Positions 1 to 12,500 of a DNA stretch of 64,000 bases are shown piece after piece (the first letter of the stretch is position 1; each line of letters opens with the position of its first letter). The notes beneath the pieces are model-generated. The model did no database searches. It was not told the origin of the DNA and saw nothing but the letters and a program-made list of their open reading frames with translations. The translations under genes were made by a program, and so were the position numbers. The DNA comes from Temnothorax longispinosus (taxonomy: Eukaryota; Arthropoda; Insecta; Hymenoptera; Formicidae): positions 7,502,001 through 7,566,000 of the forward strand of contig NC_092365.1 in NCBI RefSeq assembly GCF_030848805.1. Reading direction: 5' to 3'.

Positions 1-1522
1 TGTTCCGCAAAATAATTCTTATTCGTGTCAATTTAACAAAAATAATATTATAATTTATTGTTAAAATAGCGAAAGTATAATCGTAAAATTACAATTCACG
101 GATGTTGCCCGGGTACAGTCTTTCGAACTTGTGATTATCGAAAGTTCAGGTTACATATCCGTGAACACGTACGATAAATCAAGACTTTTAAACGGTAATC
201 GCGTATTGCGAAACTTGTCTTTCTCATTCGTATGATTCGGTTCTCGAATAACGAAATTATTCTAAGTATCACGCTCGCACTACGAAACACGTCCGTTCGC
301 TACGACAGTCGCTCGAAGAAAGACCTCGATGTCTCCCCTCGGCATCCCCACTTTGGGTTTCCGCATGCGCAACCGGCGCTTCGGTGAACACGTCCACCGA
401 GTCGGTCGTTCGCCCTCTCGCTCTATCATAAAACTGTCTCTCTCTTTTTCCGTTACTCGACGTCGTAAACAACTTTTTTTACTAATAAAACTCGCGAACA
501 TGAAATTTCCTGCGCTGCTACGCAACATTATAAAAAGCATGAAAATAATAATGTTGATATTTTAAACATCAAAAATGACAATTATATGATCAATACTTTT
601 TTCATTTTAGCAATATGCATTAAAATTAACGCAAATATTCTCTCGCATGACGATCCATAAAAATAAATAATTACTCACCCGAATTACATAAAATCTTAAT
701 TACCTTAATGCAAATACGTTACTTTATCACAAATTACATTATTTCATTATATTTTAACTTATTTCAGGTATTTTCATCGTGAATAACGCATTGCAAAACT
801 CTATCTCTATTATTCTTATTAATTCTCTTTTTATTTTCAGGTACGCTGTTTCCGCGCTGGATCATCATAATCATCATCAGGTAAGTATTTAATAATAATA
901 ATCGTATATAAAAAAACAGGTACCTAAGTATTAATAAACGCATAATTTTCCCTTTTCAGGTACTTCGGTAAAATACTTTCAATACGCAACAACCGTTTGC
1001 AAAATAACGCCATGTAACATGGAAAGTTGTCGCATTTCCATTTCTGTCATTAATTTCAACGTCAAACTTTCGGTACGAATATCGAGGTACTGACCTACGA
1101 TAATAAACTTCCTCAAAAACGAACATTTTGCAAATCTTACTTGAGATTATCAAATCTTATTTCAATCTAATGTCTTTAATGCTATTTAGTTCGCTTTATT
1201 ATCGAAACTACGAAATCTCAACCTTCAGGTCAATTTTCTTAATAATTGCTCGATTTTCGCATTGTACGGTTTAATGGCCTTATTTTGTGTCATCGAACAC
1301 TAATCTATCGTTATACAACGATAAAACTTAAAATTACGCAAGTTGATTTTTACGCGAACACGTCGATATGCGACAATGTTAAATAATATGAATTCTGACT
1401 CTAAAATCATACAGCACTCTTCGGTTTACTTCTCTAAATAAGAATCTGTCAAAATAATCGACGATTTATCCGAATTACAGATTTTAGCTATCACGAGTGT
1501 CGTTGACTGAAATTCTATTATA
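1..1522. other. AT-rich stretch without recognisable gene
   Basis: No open frame here resembles a protein I know. Short frames around 270-570 are low-complexity and overlap on both strands. A 40-base segment at about 841-880 is bordered by an AG acceptor after a pyrimidine tract and a GTAAGT donor. It could be a micro-exon but has no support beyond the splice signals. Confidence 0.5.
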
Positions 1523-2410
1523 TCCCTATTCGCTCCAACCATGCCTTTCGTATCCCACGAATTTCTAACAGTCGTTTGTTCCGGAAAACAAATGATCGTG
1601 AGAGAATCCTCTCCACGCCGGAAAAAAGTTATTGTGGCAGGAAACCTCAGGTAAAAATTTCAAAGTCCTAGCTCATTTACTCTCGAAACGGCGAACAATC
1701 AAAATCTCGGTGGAACACGAAAGTGCATGGTTGGAGGATTACGTCAGTGTTGTGTGAAAGGTAAATGAGCATTTTTTTCGATAAAAATGTATTTTTGTGT
1801 ATAATTTAACCGTATTTAAAATATTTTTGTCGTTAAAAAAAATTTAACATTCCACAGAGGTCTATTATGGCTCAGAGGCAGGTGGAAGAGATGGGGAGGA
1901 GCTACGATTATAAAAAAAATAATTTTTTTACATAAAAAATATCTGTCACACTTCAAATTCGCCTTTTCTTATTCAGAAATTCTTTTTCTAGCATTCTTTA
2001 AGTCCTTAAAGTCCTTCTGTACCATTTAAAAATGACCAAATTTGCGGCGACGAAATTAAGTATTCCTATTTAATTAATAATTATCTCATATTTTTTTTCT
2101 CATTTGCACTACTTTTAGCTTTAATTTGCGTTTTGGTTCATTAAGCTTCGTCAATTTGTTCGTGAGTTATGATTTTTTAAGTAAAACGAGTCGTAACGTG
2201 TGTTTGTCAACATATAATTGTTGTAAAAAAATATTTAAATAAATGATTTCCAGATTTTCTTTACATTGATTTTTAGTCGAAGGTACAAAGATATTATAAT
2301 AATTTCTGGGGAATTTTTAAAAGCTATTAACATTTTGAAAAACACGTCTGACTTGAAAGTGTATGGTTGGAGGATTAAAGGGGCGGAAAAAACGTTGGAG
2401 TGAATAGGGA
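1523..2410. mobile_element. TA-flanked inverted-repeat element (MITE-like)
   Basis: The ends are inverted copies of TCCCTATTCRCTCCAAC, left at 1523 and right ending at 2410. Each is followed outward by TA, as expected for a Tc1/mariner-type target duplication. Inside, a phrase containing TGGTTGGAGGATTA occurs at about 1727 and again at about 2363, in the same orientation. There is no open frame of useful length, so it is non-autonomous. Family assignment to Tc1/mariner rests only on the TA target. Confidence 0.65.
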
Positions 2411-2894
2411 TATGTTCGCTTGAAAATGCAGTATTTTTCGACTAATTATTGCCTATCGGATTCAGTTAAGTACGTTTAAATCAAAATATCGCAATAAAGT
2501 GGAATATTTAAAGTTATCGCAAAGTTTCACCTCAGACGGTGATTTTCTATAATAATGCGAAACTCGCCGTAAAAAGTGTCTGGGTTTGTTTATCTCGTTC
2601 CTCAAAATACAAATCTATCGTTATAATAACGCTCCATCGCTTAGTTTAAGTTTCGACTTTAGGATATAAAATTCTATAATATTAGTAAAATTGAAATAAA
2701 AAACATATGTTTCGCTTAGTTTAGTCGTAAGAAACAATACAAGCCCTCATAGATCTCGATCGGTTGATAATTGACAAAGTTGTCTCATCCGCGTATACGG
2801 GTCTTAACCCTTTGACACCTATTCTCGAAATAAGCATCCGATCGCTTCGCGAATCGACTAGATCGACTCGTCTCGTCTCGGTGATAAAACTTTC

Positions 2895-2895
<1 letters not shown>
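2411..2895. other. AT-rich spacer, nothing recognised
   Basis: No gene, RNA or repeat is recognised here. The last nine bases (2887-2895, AAACTTTCG) reappear directly after the 28S fragment. Confidence 0.5.
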
Positions 2896-2965
<70 letters not shown>

Positions 2966-3022
2966 ACTGTCCCTATCTACTATCTAGCGAAACCACTGCC
3001 AAGGGAACGGGCTTGGAAAAAT

Positions 3023-3061
<39 letters not shown>

Positions 3062-3172
3062 TGGCACTGTAAGGAGACATGAGAGGTGTAGCATAAGTGG
3101 GAGATGGCAACATCGCCGGTGAAATACCACTACTTTCATCGTTTCCTTACTTACTCGGTTAGGCGGAGCCCG
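2896..3172 (+). rRNA. 28S rRNA gene fragment (displaced)
   Basis: About 275 bases match the highly conserved part of insect 28S rRNA around the R2 and R1 insertion sites. They start with ACTCTCTTAAGGTAGCC and run through the segments for GACGCGCATGAATGG and GAGGTGTAGCATAAG to GTTAGGCGGAGC. Conservation looks nearly complete, so the fragment is young or copied from a living rDNA unit. Sequence on either side is not rDNA. A 9-bp direct repeat AAACTTTCG lies at 2887-2895 and 3173-3181. Its 5' edge lies 12 bases before the canonical R2 cleavage point (after AAGG, 2907). It is far too short to be a working gene. Insertion by reverse transcription of rRNA is my inference. Confidence 0.9.
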
Positions 3173-3181
3173 AAACTTTCG

Positions 3182-3531
3182 CTCGAAAAACATAAAATTA
3201 TCCATCGGATACAAAGTTCGCTAAATCTAACCCTTTATGCCCGCACATGAAATGCGTGGTTTTGTTCGCACAAAAACTATATATTCTCGTTCAGTAGAAC
3301 TAGTTGAGTAATAAAATATCATTTTTAAGCGTCTCAAGCTCTTAATCAGTAATGTCACTATAATCGTCGCGCAATCGATTCGATCATCACAGAACTTTGA
3401 AACTACATTTGTTTACTTGTAATACAACTCTATTCAATAAATTTAACTCAAATACACGAATAATTACTTTCTCGTAATTCATTTTAACAATCCGCGCATT
3501 CTCACATGTTTGACTGCGTTATACGATGTAA
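3182..3531. other. Spacer left of the Harbinger element
   Basis: AT-rich sequence without a recognised gene. It ends in the TAA at 3529-3531 that serves as the left target-site copy of the Harbinger element. Confidence 0.5.
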
Positions 3532-4091
3532 AGGTACCATTTCATGCGCAGTGTGCAGCCGCAGCAGTTCGCTGTGATTGGTTGAAAATTTTTTATAACA
3601 TGACACACTTCCGGCGCAAAATACATTTTACCGCATCTCGTTCTTCTGTTTTGAAGTTCAACCAAACGAACAAAGAGCAGCAAAGCTGGATTCCGTCCAG
3701 TCGCTCGAAGTCAAAGTCAGGAAAGCGAGCAATATTTACATACGTACTTGGTGTAGTGTTTGCAACAAATGTTAAGGAATGTATAATTGAGAGAATGGCG
3801 TTCAATAAGGCATAGAAAATGTTTATGAATAATTAATTGTAATGTAAGCAAAAGTCATAACCTCAATTTGTCAATATCACAAACGTAATTGATAAACCGC
3901 AATTATTATAATTTTTTTAAGCTTGGTTATTATAAAAGTAATCTTATAATTTAGAAATTCATAATTTATTCTCTAAATAAAGAAATTTTGGTAGTATTAC
4001 TTTTCTGCTTTTTAAATCGTTTAATGAAAAATTGCACATGTATAAACAATATAATCTAAATGCGTTGACTATTAATTTATTTTTCTGTTAG

Positions 4092-5377
4092 ATAAAACGT
4101 GTTAATACTTGTGGAATTTGTGAAGAAATTACGGAAGAATCATTAATTTCAAATCATAAATGCTTGGAAGGATATAAACGTTACTTCACTGATGGAAACA
4201 GATATTTTTATCCAGTATGCGGTAAATATAAATAATAATAATGTGTGCTGTAGATTCTTGAAAAATGATGAAAATAAATGATATAACTGTGTATATAATG
4301 TATGTGATGATTTTTTTATATAGATAATGGATTAATAATGCGACGAAGTGCTATGGATAATGGTGTAGAAAGCATTGTACTTGATGAGCCATCGAGTCAT
4401 CTAGAAAAAAATACAGGTGAACATGGTGCGGTTGAAGAACCTTCTTCAGTCAATAATTCTTCTGATTCAACGGAATTAGAAGAATTGCTTATAGAAGAGG
4501 TTTCAAAATGGGAAGCATTATACAATTATAATCTACCTTTAATACAACGTAATAGAGCAATAACTGGTGAAGCATGAAAAGCGGTTTCGGAAGCTCTGCA
4601 AGGTATTACAAATATGTGATATTGAATAACCTGTGAATATATAAATGTTTAAACTCTTTGGATGAAAATAATTAGCTGTTTTGCTAATATATTTTATTTA
4701 TTTTTATAGGACGTTTGAGTCCAAAAGAAGCTGCAAAAAAATGGAAGATATTACGAGATACTTATTATCGTAAACTGGCGGAAGAAAAATTACCTAGTGG
4801 ATCAGGACGACCTACTACAAAGCGAAAATGGAAACATTTTGATCAGTTGGATTTTTTGCGCGATGTATCTTTAAGAAAAAAGTATTGCATTGTTTTAAAA
4901 TTATTTCAACTTTGAATTAACATTATATAACTTTCATTAATGTTTTAACTGATATAATTATATTATTAAAGAACAACTTCAAATCTTTCTAACGATGAGG
5001 AAAATGAAAAAAATATTCCACCGATTCCAAAGAAAAATTGATCTTGTAAGTATTTCGTGTTTTTAATATTTATCCTTGTGAAAATATAAAAAATTATCAC
5101 TTATTTTGTATTGATAGCAAACCTGTCATCAGAAAGCACAGAATCAAGTGTTGCAATCAACAAAATTGCAGATGCAATTACAACAATGAACGCTATCTCC
5201 GAGCCTATTAAATTACCAGCGTTACCACCTTTAGTAAAGCAAGATGAAGTAGATGGTCTGTTCCTAATAATGGGTACACAAATTCGGAAGCTGCCAGAGA
5301 AAGAAAGAAACACCCTTATATTTGAAATGATGTCTTTCTTCAGAGAAAAAATATCACGTTTTTCTCATCTTTTGTGA
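4092..5377 (+). pseudogene. Harbinger accessory gene: zinc finger-MADF-BESS protein, broken
   Basis: Five segments join in consistent codon phase through GT-AG introns: 4092-4221, 4324-4602, 4710-4881, 4972-5045 and 5118-5377. The first encodes a CxxC...HxxC finger (CGIC, HKC). Segments two and three encode a MADF/Myb-like DNA-binding domain (ELLIEEVSKWEALY, then AKKWKILRDTYYRKL). The last carries a BESS-like motif (LFLIMGTQIRKLPEKERN). In Harbinger elements the second protein brings the transposase to the nucleus and to the ends; that role is known of the family, not shown here. Two in-frame TGA codons break it. One replaces the conserved MADF tryptophan at 4575-4577 and the other is at about 5039. 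No convincing start codon was found for the first segment. Confidence 0.75.
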
Positions 5378-5384
5378 CTTTTTC

Positions 5385-5694
5385 ATGCAAACAATGCAGG
5401 GTAGTGTAATAATTGCTTACACCAAAGTATTTTATTTTTTTTATTATGTTTAAAAAGTCTAGATTATAATTACTAGTATCAAAGTTTTTTTTCATTATTA
5501 TTATCTTCTATGACTCTTATGTCTATTTCTATCAATGCAGATTAACTTTAATCTCGGTTTAATTTACCTTTCATCTTTTTCTAATTTTAAGAGTTAGATA
5601 AAGATAGAAAGTAAGTTAAACCAAGATTAAAATTAATCTACATTGGTAGAAATGGACATTATGCAAACAATGCAGGTTATTGTAAGAATAGCTT
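5385..5694. repeat. Hairpin repeat with duplicated flanks
   Basis: Two arms, about 5521-5580 and 5596-5660, are inverted copies of each other, with only about 15 bases between them. The phrase ATGCAAACAATGCAG lies on both sides (5385-5399 and 5661-5675, offset 276). The sequence after each copy is also similar (TTACACCAAAGTATT), but the second copy is cut by the R1-like LINE and resumes at 13703. The segment is therefore a tandem duplication enclosing a fold-back, made before the LINE landed. Confidence 0.7.
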
Positions 5695-6366
5695 TTTTTT
5701 TATTACGAGGGAGAAATCTCTGGATACCCCCTCCCCCGGGGCAGGGAGGGCGGTTATGCGGGAGTTGCACCCGCTAAAACTCCCCCGGATGTTCCTCTCG
5801 GCGCTATAAAGGGGAGGCCCTGGGTATTATTATCCTTCCGCGAGCCTCCCCACGCCATGTCCATCGGACTTAACTAACTTGTGGCAGATGGGGGAACATC
5901 ACTCCCATCCGCCACCCCCCCCTTCCGGAGTTGCTTTCGCACGGGCGCACGGCGGTCCCCGGCCGCGCGCCCGCCCCCGGGCGAGGAAAGGAGGAGTGAC
6001 CGCTGCCGGAGCAGCGAGTTTCTCCCTCCCTCGCGCCCTCCCGTGGAGAGCAGGGGGGGAAGAACCGAGAGTCCGGGAGTGTTGCCACTCCCGGAGGATC
6101 CGGCCCCCCCGTTCCCGTTGCGGCCCGCGGGGAGCACCCGTGGCGGAACCCCCTTGAGGGATCCGCCCAAGCCCCTCCCGAGCCGCCGCGCCTCCTTCCG
6201 GCCTTTCGGCCCTTGCGGCGGCGAGCAGATCGATCTCCTCGAGAGGGAAGATCGCCTACCCATCGCCGTCCCTCCTCATCATCATCACACCTCACCTCTC
6301 CCCAGGCGTGTTGCTTGTTTCTGTGCCGCTGCTATTGCACCACATCGATAGCCGCGGCTTGGGCGC

Positions 6367-9300
6367 CTACGCTTCTCTGACCTCCTTGCCTCCGTCTCCG
6401 CCTGACCGGCGGGGGCGGAGGCGGCCTCGGTGCCCCGTCTCCCTCATCATCGCTACTGTCGGGTGGTGGGGGGGATCGATCTCCCCCCTCCTAATCCTCT
6501 CGCTCGCCTCCTTTTGCAGCATTACGTTGCTGCAGAAGGAGACGAACGCCCTCCATTTCCTGTCTGCCTCGCCCCCCTCGACCACCGCTCGTACGATGGC
6601 CGGGAGGGAGAGGTTTTCCCCTATTTACGCCCGGAGGACACGGCGCTCTTCTGCCCACGCTGGACAGCTCTCCAGCGTGTGCTGCGCCGTGTCTGCCTCC
6701 TCCGGGCAGTGATGGCAGCGTGCGGTACGCTCTTTCCCGATCCATCGCAGGTATTGCCCGAAACACCCGTGACTGGACAACACCTGCGATGTGTGGAATG
6801 TAGATCCTCTCTTTCTACACTCCACCCACTCCTCCAGTACCAGCTGAACGGCCTCGCGCAGTCTTTCGCTTGGAAGTCCTGGATCCAGCAGGTAATCCTT
6901 CCATTTCGCTGTTACGGACTGCGCGATTTGGAGTCTCAGCATCCCTCTTGCCCTCGCCGAAACCACCCCCACGTTGGCCTTGATCGCCTTCGTACGGTCA
7001 TACATCTGGGCATAGCCTTCTGCGACCAGGTGTACCGGGAGGGTCCCGGCGAGGATGCACGCCCCCACGTGGCTGACAGTTTTGTAGGCTCTGGCGGTCC
7101 TTGTGAGGATTGTCCTCTGGGCCGCCGCCATCCTCTTCCTAAGGTGGGTGGTGTCTCCCACCTTGCGCCACCAAATCGGTGCTGCGTATAGCAGCACCGA
7201 TTGGACTGCCGCCACGTAGAGGCTTCTCACGCGCCCGCTAGCTCCGCCGATGTTCGGCAGGAGTCGGGCCAGGGCGTTGGCTGCCCCGACCGCCTTCTCC
7301 GTTACGCGGGCGACGTGTTCGCTGAAACTCCTCTGGCCGTCCAGCCATACTCCCAGGTACTTCTGGTGAGGAGTGGCCGGGACGTCGACTCCTTCGACGC
7401 TGAGGCTGAGCCCCTCCGGAAGAGGTATATGGCCCCGCTTTTTATCGTAGAAGACGGTTACTTCCGTCTTCTGCGGGGCCATCTCCAAGCCCAGCCCCCT
7501 TATCGAGCGCACCACACATGCGGCTGCCACTTCCGCTAATCTGGCAAGCTCCTCCCACCCCTCCCCGCTGACTCCCAGGTATACGTCGTCGGCGTATCCC
7601 GAGAGCCAGCACCGCAAGGGGAGGGGCGTTCTGAGGAACAGGTCATATCCTATAATCCAGAGCAGGGGCCCCAGGACTGATCCCTGGGGCACCCCGCATC
7701 CCATTAGCCTGATCCTCAGAACTCCATCTCGGTCCGTGTAGACCATTCCTCTCTCCCGGAAATAATCGAAGACAATCTTCACTAGGTATGGGGGGACCCC
7801 GAACCTCAACAGGGCCTCCCCCAATACCGGCCAGGGGAGGGAGTTGAAGGCGTTTCTTACGTCAAATGAAACGCCCATCACTACCCTCCCCTCTTCAATC
7901 TCGGCCTCCGTGCGGGCCAAGACTCGCTTGATGACGTCGACCGTCGATCTGCTCGCACGGAAGCCGAACTGGTCCTCGGACAACCCTCCGTCCTTTCTCC
8001 GGGAGAGATGCTGGACGAGGCGTTCGGCGATGATCCGCTCAAACACCTTTCCTGCCTCGTCCAGCAGGCACACGGGCCGATACCCAGACGGGGAATCCTC
8101 TGGTTTCCCCGGCTTGGGTAGGAGCACCAGACTGGCTCTCTTCCACTTTGTGGGGAATCGGCCGGCCCTCAGGCATGCGGTGTACAATTTCCGCATCCGG
8201 CCGGCCAGTCCCCCCGCGGCCAAGGTCCACATGCGACCTGGTATTCCGTCAGGGCCAGGAGCCTTGCCCCTCCTGACCCTGCGGAGCGCTCTCGCGAGCT
8301 CTTCCTCCGTCACCCCCAGTTCATCGTCCCATTCCCGGTGCGGTATCTCCGGGAATAGGACCTCGCCTCCGTCTCCGACCGGGAACAGCGTGTTCGTCAC
8401 CCGGTCGACGAACTGGGGGTCCAAACTTTCCGTAAGCGGAGGCGCCCATGGTCTCAGCTTGTTTTTGACCAATTTGTATGGGCGCCCCCACGGATCCTCC
8501 TCTACGCTCGCGATGAGCTCCTTCCAGGCCGCCTCCTTGGCCACGAAAATGGCTCGGGTGAGGTCCCGGCGGGCAGCACGCCAGGCCTCACCCGCTTTCT
8601 CCTCCCGGGCGCCGCGTCTACCGGCGCGCGCCCTTTGATAAGTCCTCTTGTGGCGGACGGAGGAGCGTCGCAGACTCGCGATCTTCTCCGTCCACCAGTA
8701 GGCGGCGCGCCGGGGGGGGAGTCTTCGGACGCGGGACATGGCCACGTCGCAAATTCTCGACATAGTTGCGACCAGCCCCTCCGCCTCTGCGTCCACATCC
8801 CTTATCTCCCCGGCGTCGCCGCCCTCTTCTCCCCATGTCTGGACCAGGACCGCCGCCTCCATCAGGTCCCGGTCCAGTTTCTTGAAGGCCCATCTCCGTG
8901 TGGCTCTCTCTCTCGCGCGGCGGCGGGCAAGCAGCCCCGGAGGAGTGGCCCGGACCGTCATCTCTATGTGGAGATGATCGGAGAGACTCTCCTGATCCGT
9001 GGCCACCCTCCACTCGCTTATCTCGCGAGCCGCCAGGGGGTTTGCCCACGACAAATCGATGATCGAGGTCCCCTGACGGCTCACGTAGGTGCTCTCTCGG
9101 CCTGTGTTCAGTAGGCACAGGTCAAGGCCTGCTGCCCATGTCTCCACCGCGCGGCCTCTCCAGTTGGTGGCCGAGGAACCCCATAACGCGGACTTCGCGT
9201 TAAAGTCCCCGGCCACCAGGACCCGGCCAGGCGTCGGACGCACGTATCTATCTCATAAAGCGCACGCCCGAACCTGGCTCGGTACCACCTCGGAGGGGCA

Positions 9301-9572
9301 TAAACACTCACCACGGAGATGAGCCCCCATTGTACTGCCACGAATCCCTCTCCGGCCTTTAGTTTTCTGCACGGAGGGGATTTTGGCACGTTCCTCCACG
9401 TGATCGCGGTTAGCCCCTTGCTATCCTAAGCCCAACATGGGTGGGCCGTTGGGACCCTGTAGGGCTCCGCGATTATGCCGAGACTACACCCGCGTTCCGC
9501 CATTGTATGGACAAACAAGTCCTGCGCGGCGCGGGCGTGGTTCAAATTGGCTTGTAGGACTTTAAGGGGCAT
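6367..9572 (-). pseudogene. R1-like LINE ORF2 (endonuclease-reverse transcriptase), disrupted
   Basis: ORF2 starts with the ATG at 9572-9570, which overlaps the end of ORF1 by 11 bases, as is common in this group. The order is: APE-type endonuclease (AGDFNAKS at about 9200), reverse transcriptase (FDVRNAFNSLPW, GVPQGSVLGPLLW, and the catalytic box GYADDVYLG near 7580), then a C-terminal zinc motif (CHHC...HTLESC). Three lesions are visible. A TAG at 9426-9428 lies early in the endonuclease. A frame change occurs near 9245, just before AGDFNAK. Another near 6620 shifts the tail (WRAFVSFCSNVMLQKEA) into a different frame. The longest uninterrupted part, 9243-6625, covers endonuclease C-terminal half through RT. 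Confidence 0.87.
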
Positions 9573-12500
9573 TGTTTATCGCCACCTCGAGTCCCTCCAT
9601 CCTCGCCTCTGCGTTCGTTACGTGGACGTCTTCCGCGTCCACGTCCATCCTCTCCGGTCTCACTGTGGGCTCCACCCTTCCCACATTGCCCTCTTTTGCC
9701 TTGTCCTTTGCGACGGTGGGCTTACCCAACGTTTTTTGGCCCTTGGGGACCGTCACCTTTATGACGTTCCCCTTGCTCTCGTAGCCGGCAACCCGCTCGA
9801 TTGATGCCACCCTCGGTTCGGCTCCTTTTTTCGTCTCCGTCTTCTTTTCTCCTTCCTTGACGCCGGTTCCCTGCGATTTGGGAACCGTTTGTCTTTCTCC
9901 TCCTTTGGGAGGTGCGCTTCCTCGTCCCCTAGGGCAGGCCTTGCCGCCCACTCTGTGGTTGGCCGGCCTGCCGTTACTCTCGCACACTGCGCAGTGCACA
10001 GGTGCTTCGCTTCGCATCCACGCGCTACGTGCCCCTGTCCCCCGCATCGGTAACAGACACCGGTGCGGTCTATCTCATTACGACACGTGACCCGCGTGTG
10101 TCCTACCTCCAGGCATCGGTAGTACTGGAGTGGACGCTTTGTGAGCACATCCGCCTTGGCTCGCGTCCACCCCAGCACCACCTTACCCTCCTTTGCCACT
10201 ACGTTGGCCGTCTTCACTGGGCACTTCACCACAGTCGTGCCCATGCCCCTCGGGCCTTGGCTTATCGGCCCCACAGCGACACAGCTCGGGTGGGTCCCAG
10301 TGATCTCCGCCACCGCCCGCCCGATCTCCTCCGTTGTCACCGACTCATCAAAGCCGGACAGTCGGATGTCCGCCGTCATCGTCGGGCGGGCCACCTTCAC
10401 CCCCTCCTTCCCGGCGAGCACCTCTCCCATCTTTGCTGCCAAGGCGTCCGCCTTTTCGGCGCTTCCTTGCCCCGTCAGCTCGATGCTCAGGGCACCCGTC
10501 GCCGTCCTCCTCGTATTTGGAGGCTTATCTATCCCTAGGTCCTTCAGATTGATCGCCTGTCTGACGGCCCCCATGTGCTCCGCGTACATGCCTGGGGGGC
10601 ACGTCAGCGTGACCGCAGAGGTCCTCGGCTCTCTTCTCTTTGGCTGCTTCTGCTGTTGCTGCTGAGCGGTAGCAGGGACGGTTCTCCTCCTCTCTTGTTG
10701 TTGCCTTTCCTTTTTCTTTTCGGCGGTTCTTTCCTTTCTTCCGATTACCTGCGACCATAGGCCCCCTTCCGGCTGGCCGGTGTTCGCCTGGACCGAAGAT
10801 GGGACCCCGGCCGCTCGGTTTTGTGTCCCGATTTTCGAGGCCTCCTCCTTTGTTCCCTCGATAGAAGGATTCTTTCTCGCGACCTCTACGCGTTTTCTTC
10901 CTTTCTTACCTTTTCTTTCTTCCTCAGTCTCTTCACTCTTAGTCTGAGGTTTCTTCTCCTTCCTCTGGGGGAGGTTCTTCCTCGTCTCTGCCCCTTCCAG
11001 GAATTTGTGGGAGTTTCTCCTGTATAACCTTTATAAGGTTCTCTCCCATTTTTCTCACCTTCTCCTCAACGCACCTGACCAGCATGTCGGCCAAGCGTGT
11101 CTCCATGTTGCCGACTGGGAGCCTGCCCAAGAGGGGCTGCTGGTCCCTCTTTGTGACTGATGGAGGTGTTGATGTTGATGTTGGGGGCACCTCCGGGTCC
11201 AGTATCGCCCGCTGTCCCCTCAGCGAAGGGCGAAGTGCCGCCGGCATGCCCTCCGTCTCCACCTCCCTCATAATCTCATTTCTCCTTGAGACCGCCGACT
11301 CCTCTTCGCCGACAGTCTCCATTCCCTCTGTTCCTTGATGTTGGTTGTCCTCGTTGAGCCTGGTCTCGCCCATTTCTTCCTCCCATCTGGGAGGCTCGTT
11401 GTCCTCATCCGAGGAGGAGGGAAACTGGTTCACCTTCTTCCTTTTAGCTCCTCTGATGTCCTTGTACGTTTCTTGTACATCTGTCCTTCCTAGCACTGTC
11501 TCTTTTAAGCGGTTCATTTGCTCTCTCTGCTCTTCGAGTTCCCGCTTCAACGTGTCGTGCTGGAGCTTGAGTTGCCTTAAGCTCTCGATCTCCCTCTCCT
11601 GCTCTGCGATCTTCTGGCGGAGCCTGTCCATCTCGGCCTCCCTCGCGTGCGGGTTCAGTACGCTGTCGTGTCTCTGCACCAGGTGCGATATCGCGACCTT
11701 CACCATCGCCGCCGATCTATTCAGCGTACCCGTGTATTCCCCTTTTAGGCGTGTGGACTTCCGAGCGACCATATCGACGCCGTTGACTGCCTCCAGTATC
11801 TGCGATGGAAGCGTCACCGTCGGTGCGTTGCTCAGTTCTTCTTCCAACTTCTTTTCGACCGCTCTCCTATTGTTCGATAGGGAGTCTGGTGCCATTCCGG
11901 CGCGAAGAGCTCTCAGCGTCTCCGCTTCGGCCATTAGAGCATTCTTGGCTTTATTCAGGCGTTTAATGTAATGTTCGCCTGTCTCCGCCTTCCTGCCCTG
12001 TCCGTCTTCCTTTCTGTCCATCCTTACGGATGGGCAGTCTTCCCTTCCAAGTTTCTCCTCGAGCTTCTTCTGGGCGTCGTCCAGGATGACTCTGGCTTCC
12101 CTTTCCGGGAAGTTCGGTTTTTCGGCCTGTGGCACTGATCCGGGGGGAGAGGAGTCGATGATGACATCGTCCTCGTCGGACTCCAAAATCTCGGTGTCCA
12201 TCTTCTCGTCCTCCCCGTTTTTTTCCCTGGACAATGATGACGTCTCTTCGTCATCACTGTCTCCTTCATGGGCCGTCTGACCGCGTTTTCCCCTTTCTTT
12301 TGCCTTGTGTTGCAATCTGGATCTCTCTCTTCCCGTGCCGGTCGATTGTCGGCGGGCTTCTTTACGCTCTTTCCTTAGCCTTTCGCGGCTGGCTCTCTCC
12401 ATCATCTCTCTCGCCGCCTTGACACTTCTTGGTGCCGAACCTGTGCCAGGGACGACGAAGTTGCTCCTCTTCTTAGAGCTTACTTTCCCGTCGCTTTGAG

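Noticed and set aside
2896..3172. Part of an rDNA unit or an R2 insertion at its normal site
   Set aside because: Flanks are not rDNA and no R2 sequence adjoins the cut point; only an isolated fragment is present.
5870..7191. Long overlapping frames on + opposite the R1-like LINE
   Set aside because: They are shadows of the GC-rich minus-strand ORF2 and 3' UTR; codon content resembles no known protein.
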